This document shows, one piece after another, positions 6,802 through 11,046 of a DNA stretch of 11,046 bases (positions within the stretch are counted from its first letter, which is position 1; each line of letters opens with the position of its first letter). The notes beneath the pieces are model-generated. The model made no database searches. It was not told the DNA's origin and saw only the letters and a list, made by a program, of their open reading frames with translations. The stretch spans positions 1-11,046 of the forward strand of contig JAGGWL010000350.1 in assembly GCA_021157555.1 (NCBI GenBank), in the 5' to 3' direction. The translations under genes were made by a program, and so were the position numbers. This DNA is from Deltaproteobacteria bacterium (GTDB lineage: Bacteria; Desulfobacterota; Desulfobacteria; Desulfobacterales; BuS5).

Positions 6802-8271
6802 CTATTTCTTATACACAACACATTCGGCCGCAGCATCAAGTTTTACCTGATCCAGCCTGTTGCCTGCCTGATATACATTAATGTCTCTTATCATGCCGCG
6901 TGTCAGGGAGGTAAATGCCTGGTTGTTGAAATCATTGTTGAAAATATTTATCGGCCTTGTGCCGGCAATGGCATAAACTCTCTCGGTTCCGGCCGGGCCT
7001 TCCACCTGGAATTGAAAACCGTAACTATCATCCAGTATCCGGTAGTCAACACCGCCCTTTATATAATTGTCCGCATAAAACCGGTTGGGAAATATTTGAG
7101 TGATATTACCGTCGGGCCCTATGTTGACAAGGGTAAGATAACAATCCTTTTCAGAGCGGAAAGAAAAGCAGATCGGGTCATTAAGATTATAATTGCTCTT
7201 GTCTGTCCATAATTGTATGGCAAAATCCTGCTTTTTCCTGCTTTTTTTGTATTTTTGAAAAAATTTGTTTTTCAGCGCAAAAAAAGGATCGTTTGTCTCA
7301 ATGTTAATTGCGATGGTCTGATTATTTGCAGGGTTAAAGGTGCCAAGCCTTCTTTCGTGGGCTTTTGCTTCAGCGAGATAGCTGCATATTCCTGATTTCA
7401 GGTCTGCAATCTTTGCATAGCCCTGGGAATTAAGCTTTATTTTTTTTCCGTCAACCGTAAGTTTTGCATCAGGCGGCACAATCTGGAAAGATACGCTGTA
7501 TCTGTTTTCCACAAGCCTCACGGACACAGCCTCATTTGCCGAACGGACGGGAACGTTTTTATGAATCGGCGCATAACCTTCCGGCTGAATAACCACCTGG
7601 CATTCGCCATAGGCAATACCGGTAAAAACAGCGGTTCCATTAACAAGGCGTCTTTGTATTCCCCCTGCAACAACATTTCCGTTTGCCGAAGGAACAGTGG
7701 AGATGGTGAGAACGGCTGTTTTTTGTCTGCCCATAAGACCCATTACCGCTTCATCCTTTATTACCCGCACGTCCGCAGCCCCCTGAATCCAGCCTGTTTC
7801 AGATTGAACTATCTTTGCGGTGACATCGAGATAACTCCCCATGTCCTTGACAACGCCTATGACCATGCTGCCGACCCCGATCATCCTGCCGTATTTTGTC
7901 ACGGTATTCTGATCAAAATATCCGCCGTGTTCAATCTTTGCAGACGATATTATCTATTTCAACTGTTTGCGCTCCATTACATCGGAAAACCTGCCTGATG
8001 CAAACAGCTTGAGAGTCAGCTTGTCGGAAAAATGCTCACCAATCCCTGTAATTATTTCACCTGGCCCTGTAAAATCAGCAACAGCAATCTTTCCAATCTC
8101 ACGCTGACCCGAAGAAGTCACAAGCTTTTCAGCAAGAAAATCAACAGCCTCAAAAAGCTGTTTTGCCTGTGCGTATGCCGGTGGTTTTTTGGCAGCACCG
8201 GGAACGGTCGCACATCCTGAAAAGGCCAGGAACAGGCATAATAGACCGGCAAGATAAAACCTCTGGTTCAT
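6802..8271 (-). pseudogene. FlgO/CsgG-like lipoprotein with PEGA-like and DUF4384 domains, one in-frame TAG
   Basis: 489 codons from an ATG at 8271, preceded by AAGGAGAA. Residues 1-19 form a lipoprotein signal (LFLAFSGC, lipobox Cys at about 20). A FlgO/CsgG-type domain follows: IGKIAVADF, IGEHFSDKLTLKLF, FSDVMERKQL. Codon 106 is TAG (7954-7956). The frame then continues with IISSAKIEHGGYFDQNTVTK and YGRMIGVGSMVIGVV, the second half of that domain. Two PEGA-like beta modules (about 190-255 and 258-325, e.g. IVPPDAKLTVDGKKI) precede a DUF4384 domain (about 347-455: FAIQLWTDKSNYNLNDPICF, then YLTLVNIGPDGNITQIFPN). The stop is TAG. FlgO/CsgG domains act at the outer membrane; DUF4384 is often attached to or near caspase-like proteases, which fits the caspase gene encoded divergently. 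The stop splits the first domain, so only a 105-residue lipoprotein is expected. Confidence 0.82.
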
Positions 8272-8339
8272 GTTTTTTTCTCCTTATAAAATCAAAATAA
8301 TTTTGTGGTTTAATTATTAATGACGCATTTTATTAATAT

Positions 8340-8432
8340 TTATTCAATTTTTTTATCAATTTGTTTTATCTTTTCTTCAATGGATTCTCGAACAAAGGTA
8401 GAAACTTTGTTGGGTTGTAAATTTGACTGCAT
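8340..8432 (-). CDS. Possible 30-residue small protein
   Basis: ATG at 8432 is preceded by AAAGGATG at a plausible Shine-Dalgarno distance. The product begins MQSNLQPNKVSTFVRESIEE, continues KIKQIDKKIE and then stops. The charged helix with VSTFVRESIEEKI looks like the start of a ribbon-helix-helix-type antitoxin, so this may be a truncated RHH gene rather than a complete small protein. I do not recognise a family with certainty. Confidence 0.35.
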   Translation of the reverse strand: MQSNLQPNKVSTFVRESIEEKIKQIDKKIE

Positions 8433-8639
8433 ATTTAATACATCCTTTTGTGACTATAAAATATACCAAATTATATGCCATACAACAGGTACAATATCAA
8501 CTCGGCAAATAGCTCTTCCATATATGCAGCATTGTTTTGAAATACCGGGGTTTGCATCATATTATATATTTTGCAATAATTGCTGGCATACTTCATATCA
8601 CGTCAACAGTACTTTACACTTTTTTTTAAAAAATAAACC

Positions 8640-8670
8640 TATCTGTGTTTATCTGTGTGCATCTGTGTCC
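8640..8670 (+). repeat. Short tandem repeat of ATCTGTG
   Basis: Three ATCTGTG units spaced 10-11 bp (TATCTGTGTTTATCTGTGTG, then CATCTGTGTCC). It lies in the divergent intergenic region about 185 bp before the OmpA-like start. Confidence 0.65.
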
Positions 8671-8841
8671 CATTGTTTTTTTTCAAAAGTATCCAAAGTT
8701 TACAACCAGCCAGATGATCTTGCCAGAGGCTGAAGCAAAAAATTTGAATAAAATACCGATAATTGCGTCTATATTTAAAAAAGCAAAAAACCGAGCCCTT
8801 TTTCGTGTTTTCGTTATTTCATGTTTTCGTGACAAAATATT

Positions 8842-8848
8842 AAGGAGG
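8842..8848 (+). promoter_or_regulatory. Shine-Dalgarno deciding the start of the OmpA-like gene
   Basis: AAGGAGG ends 6 nt before the ATG at 8855. The open frame extends back to 8645, but the added 70 residues are not signal-like, whereas the ATG at 8855 opens directly onto a signal peptide. Confidence 0.9.
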
Positions 8849-8854
8849 ATTATT

Positions 8855-9448
8855 ATGATTCGTTTGATTATTACTGTAGTTGCACTAACCGTATTCTGTA
8901 CTGTTTATGCAGCAGCCGGAGAAGAACCTGTATTCCAGACAACAAAAGAAGAGATCGTAAAGGAGCTGACCCGGCCTGTTTCACGCACAAGAGGCTATAT
9001 CCAGCAAGGCCAACAAGGAAAGCAAAGAAATATTGTAGTCTATGAAAAAAAACAGACCGAAACCATAGAAAAAATCGTGGTGATAAACAACAATAATAAT
9101 ACGCCCAGAGTCAATTTAAAAGTAGAGTTTAATTTTGATTCATATACAATCCGGCCGGAATCATACCGCCTGCTCCGTGAACTGGGAAATGCCCTTGAAA
9201 CAGAAAATATAAGTGGCAGCAATATTGCAATCATGGGGCATACGGACTCGGACGGAACCGATCAGTATAACCTTGGTCTCAGCCTGAACAGGGCTTTGGC
9301 TGTTAAACAGTATCTGATCGCTAATTTCAGCATAAAACCCGCTAATCTAAGAGTACTGGGATATGGCGAGGCTATGCCGCTGGTATTCAATACAACGGCT
9401 GCGAATAAACAGATTAACAGACGGGTTGAGGTTCGGGTTGAGAGATAG
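8855..9448 (+). CDS. OmpA-like peptidoglycan-binding outer-membrane protein
   Basis: 197 residues. A signal peptide (MIRLIITVVALTVFCTVYAA, cut near AAAG) is followed by a ~70-residue linker rich in Gln and Lys with a run of Asn, then a C-terminal OmpA domain. The domain is clear: VEFNFDSYTIRPES, then IAIMGHTDSDGTDQYNLGLS with LNRALAVKQYL, then LRVLGYGEAMPLVFNT and NKQINRRVEVRV. The Asp of GHTDSDG and the Arg of LNRA are at the positions that bind diaminopimelate in peptidoglycan. There is no beta-barrel, so this is a periplasmic or anchor-type protein. It is intact and lies 38 bp before the caspase gene on the same strand, probably in one operon. Confidence 0.94.
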   Translation: MIRLIITVVALTVFCTVYAAAGEEPVFQTTKEEIVKELTRPVSRTRGYIQQGQQGKQRNIVVYEKKQTETIEKIVVINNNNNTPRVNLKVEFNFDSYTIRPESYRLLRELGNALETENISGSNIAIMGHTDSDGTDQYNLGLSLNRALAVKQYLIANFSIKPANLRVLGYGEAMPLVFNTTAANKQINRRVEVRVER

Positions 9449-9484
9449 GTTGAAGGTGGAAGGTAGAAGGTTGAAGGGAAAACA
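9449..9484 (+). repeat. GGTTGAAGGTGGAAGG-type purine repeat
   Basis: Imperfect repeats of GGTTGAAGGTGGAAGGTAGA fill the gap between the OmpA-like stop and the caspase start. The same motif recurs after the ATPase stop (AGGTGGAAGGTT, 4704-4715 and 851-862) and, inverted, at the end of the FlgT-like gene (about 5461-5490). Its last part, GAAGGG, probably serves as the Shine-Dalgarno for the ATG at 9487. Confidence 0.6.
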
Positions 9485-9517
9485 TCATGAAACAAAAGAT
9501 ATCCATATTTATTTTAA

Positions 9518-9527
9518 TTTTTTTTTT
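9518..9527 (+). repeat. T10 homopolymer in the signal-peptide codons of the caspase gene
   Basis: Ten Ts follow ATTTTAA. Loss of one T puts the ATG at 9487 in frame with the caspase domain; with ten, the start frame and the caspase frame do not join. The position, inside the hydrophobic core of the signal peptide, is typical of contingency tracts. Confidence 0.85.
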
Positions 9528-10831
9528 GCATTTCAGCAGTCTCTTTTTCAGTATTTGCTTCATCAAACAGGGTTGCCCTAATTATCGGGAACAGCGCCTA
9601 CAAAAGCGCGCCACTTACAAACCCTGCCAATGACGCAAACGATATGGCAACAGTTTTAAAACGTCTTGGCTTTGATGTAATAAAAGAGGTAAACGCTGAC
9701 AAAAGGCAGATGAAAACCGCAATCAACAAGTTTTACAAAGGTCTCCGCAACTCCGAAATCGGTCTTTTTTATTATGCGGGACACGGCATGCAGATCAATA
9801 ATGCCAATTACCTCATCCCGGTCAGAGCAAACATCAAAACTGAATCAGATGTGGAATTTGAGTCTATCCACACGGGTCGTGTTCTCGGCAAGATGCGTGA
9901 CGCCGACAACCGGCTCAATATCGTAATCCTTGATGCCTGCCGCGACAACCCCTTGAAGCGAAATTTTCGCACAGGATCAAAGGGCCTTGCCCAGATGGAT
10001 GCGCCCAAAGGCTCCATAATAGTCTATGCAACATCTCCAGGTTCTTTGGCAGAAGATGGAAATGGCAGAAATGGAACATATACCGGCAATCTGCTTGAAA
10101 ATATCGAAAGAAGCGATCTCACAGTACAGCAGGTTTTTAATGAAACCGGACGTGGTGTTATGGCGGAAACAGATGACAAACAGATTCCCTGGATGTCATC
10201 CACTCCGGTGGCCGAGTTTTACCTCGCAGGCGGAAGCGTAATCGTCACCAAACCGCAAGCCTCAAGTGAAAAAGGCAGCCTGAAGGTTAAATCCAGCCCA
10301 ACAGGAGCAAAAATATATTTAAACGGAAAAAATAGCGGCTCCGCCCCGAAAATATTTTCAAATCTTACACCCGGAACTTATAAAGTAAAAGCCGGCCTTT
10401 CCGGTTACAACACCGAAGAAAAAAGAATTCGTATAAACAGCGGCCGTGCTGTAATTCTTACATTTTACCTTGACCCAGTGGTGGCTGTAGGCAGTCTCTA
10501 TGTAAATACCGACCCGTCCGGCGCGACAGTAAAGGTGCTGAATATTTCCCCGAAATTTTATCAGGGCATGGAACTTGATGCCGGAACCACTACTCCGTTT
10601 TCATTCGGCAGGTGTTTGTCGACCGATCAGGCTAATTATGACGGCAAATATCCCTTAACCGGATGTTCAAAAGGAAGAAATAAAAAAAAGACAGTCTCTG
10701 TGGCAAGTTTTTCTCCCAATGAGTGGGGACTTTATGACATGCATGGCAATGTTTGGGAATGATGTCAGGACTGGTATGAAAAATATTCTTCAGCTTCTGC
10801 AATTGATCCGAAAGGGCCTTCATTGGGCTCT

Positions 10832-10942
10832 CGCCGGGTGTACCGCGGCGGCAGCTGGTACAACTACGCCCGCTACTGCCGTTCAGCGTTTCGTTGCAGC
10901 TTTTCGCCGGGCTACCGCGACTACGGCCTGGGCTTTCGCCTT
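10832..10942 (+). other. Candidate DGR variable repeat (VR)
   Basis: The C-terminal end of the FGE domain reads RVYRGGSWYNYARYCRSAFR, then CSFSPGYRDYGLGFRL. The invariant scaffold (RGGSW, AR, CRSA, R, SPG, R, GFRL) matches DGR-targeted C-type-lectin/FGE domains. The positions that are AAY (Asn) in templates of that class are here TAC, AAC, TAC, TAC, TTT, TGC, AGC, TTT, TAC, GAC, TAC and GGC. These differ from AAY mostly at A positions, the footprint of adenine-specific mutagenic retrohoming. The segment is GC-rich (about 60%) against AT-rich flanks. It ends in GGCCTGGGCTTTCGCC, a possible initiation-of-mutagenic-homing region. Exact limits need the template repeat, which is not in the window. 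Confidence 0.78.
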
Positions 10943-10997
10943 TCCAGGACGGTTTTTTAGTTTTTGGTTTTTTACCTTTTGGGAAAAAAGCGGAGGC

Positions 10998-11043
10998 GTT
11001 CACAAGATTCGTGCGAAGCGTAGCCGCACAGAATCTTGTGAAC
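10998..11043. other. Long inverted repeat downstream of the variable repeat
   Basis: Perfect 13-bp arms GTTCACAAGATTC (10998-11010) and GAATCTTGTGAAC (11031-11043) continue inward as GTGCG/CGCAC (11011-11015 and 11025-11029), with one unpaired A (11030) and a 9-base loop AAGCGTAGC. A hairpin or cruciform just after the VR is a known DGR requirement for target recognition, though known ones have shorter stems and 4-base loops. It could instead be a factor-independent terminator; the window ends before a T tract could be seen. Confidence 0.85.
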
Positions 11044-11046
11044 AGC

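Larger units (their letters stand above)
8272..8854. other. Divergent intergenic region
   Basis: About 580 bp between the FlgO-like lipoprotein (minus) and the OmpA-like gene (plus). It should hold both promoters. Apart from a possible small ORF at 8340-8432 I see no supported gene. Near 8800-8832 there is a TTTTCGTG-rich stretch of the same type as the CACGAAAA repeat in the long direct repeat. Confidence 0.5.
9487..10960 (+). pseudogene. Secreted caspase-like protease with PEGA repeats and FGE/C-type-lectin domain; DGR target; damaged
   Basis: The ATG at 9487 opens a signal peptide (MKQKISIFILIFF...), but a T10 run at 9518-9527 leaves it one base out of frame; nine Ts would restore CISAVSFSVFASSNRVALII and run into the caspase domain. 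The p20-like fold carries the His-Cys dyad: YYAGHG (His about 99 of the restored protein, near 9782) and LDACRDNP (Cys about 151, near 9938). A PEGA domain follows (about 10268-10474, GSLKVKSSPTGAKIYLNG), then a second PEGA that breaks off at FYQGMELDAG and joins TTTPFSFGRCLSTDQANYDG, the middle of an FGE-sulfatase (formylglycine-generating-enzyme-like) domain. HGNVWE is followed by TGA (10760-10762) where the family has Trp, then CQDWY and 60 more family-typical codons to TAG at 10958. An ATG at 9644 lies inside the caspase fold and is not a good start. Exported caspase-FGE proteins are known DGR targets in some multicellular bacteria. Confidence 0.85.

Noticed and set aside
6802..7902. Independent gene starting with GTG at 7902
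   Set aside because: No Shine-Dalgarno, and the start lies inside the FlgO/CsgG-like domain, whose first half is in the same frame upstream of the TAG.
5765..7998. Plus-strand open frames across the FlgT/FlgO-like region
   Set aside because: They are antisense to frames with clear domain motifs, have no recognisable content and lack ribosome binding sites.
8320..8733. 137-residue plus-strand open frame
   Set aside because: Cys/Phe/Ile/His-rich translation of AT-rich DNA with no motif and no Shine-Dalgarno; it overlaps the small minus-strand candidate and the ATCTGTG repeat.
8645..8854. Upstream extension of the OmpA-like frame
   Set aside because: The added residues are not signal-like and the AAGGAGG plus signal peptide fix the start at 8855.
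10760..10762. TGA read as Trp or selenocysteine
   Set aside because: Trp is encoded by TGG elsewhere in the same gene and the FlgT-like gene ends with TGA, so reassignment is unlikely; a point mutation is simpler.
10998..11043. Integron attC site
   Set aside because: The arms lack the RYYYAAC/GTTRRRY ends and there is no cassette structure.
1..11046. CRISPR array, tRNA or rRNA
   Set aside because: No regularly spaced repeats and no cloverleaf or rRNA-like segments were seen.

Overview
The window looks like accessory DNA from a deltaproteobacterium (Desulfobacterota), probably Desulfobacterales. This rests on the gene families together: a FlgO/CsgG-like plus DUF4384 lipoprotein, a FlgT-like protein, an OmpA-like protein, a caspase/PEGA/FGE protein, DUF4143 ATPase and GxxExxY genes, and many REP-like hairpins. 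No taxonomic marker beyond ruvC is present, so the placement is an inference.

Layout. (1) 1-487, minus: ruvC, running off the left edge. (2) 488-5394: an AT-rich scrapyard of defence and mobile-element debris. It holds an HsdS tail, two GxxExxY remnants, an internally deleted IS200/REP-type transposase element, REP-like hairpins, one intact Phd/VapC toxin-antitoxin operon with a clear autoregulatory operator, and a DUF4143 ATPase broken by one in-frame TAA. A ~330-bp direct repeat (1227-1554 and 5059-5394, about 98% identical) brackets the region, and short exact pieces of the ATPase locus (its last 69 bp and its promoter/start) recur at 794-862 and 1732-1773. (3) 5464-8271, minus: a FlgT-like secreted protein and, upstream of it, a FlgO/CsgG-like lipoprotein with PEGA-like and DUF4384 domains. 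Each is interrupted by one in-frame TAG. (4) 8272-8854: a mostly non-coding divergent intergenic region with one possible 30-residue minus-strand ORF. (5) 8855-10960, plus: an intact OmpA-like protein, then a secreted caspase-like protease with PEGA repeats and a C-terminal FGE/C-type-lectin fold domain.

The most interesting signal is at the right end. The last ~30 codons of the FGE domain have the composition expected of a diversity-generating retroelement (DGR) variable repeat: scaffold codons match the FGE consensus, while nearly every position that is Asn (AAY) in DGR templates is a scattered Tyr/Phe/Cys/Ser/Asp/Gly codon. A long perfect inverted repeat follows directly. No reverse transcriptase or template repeat is in the window. 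The target gene appears damaged: a T10 tract puts the signal peptide out of frame, part of the second PEGA and the front of the FGE domain are missing, and TGA replaces the Trp of HGNVWEW.

The genes of parts 3-5 plausibly form one envelope module: an outer-membrane lipoprotein with a caspase-associated DUF4384 domain, a peptidoglycan-anchored OmpA, and an exported caspase with a diversified ligand-binding domain. Broken reading frames are unusually dense. Of the larger genes only ruvC, phd/vapC and the OmpA-like gene are uninterrupted. This means local gene decay, sequencing error, or less likely recoding.
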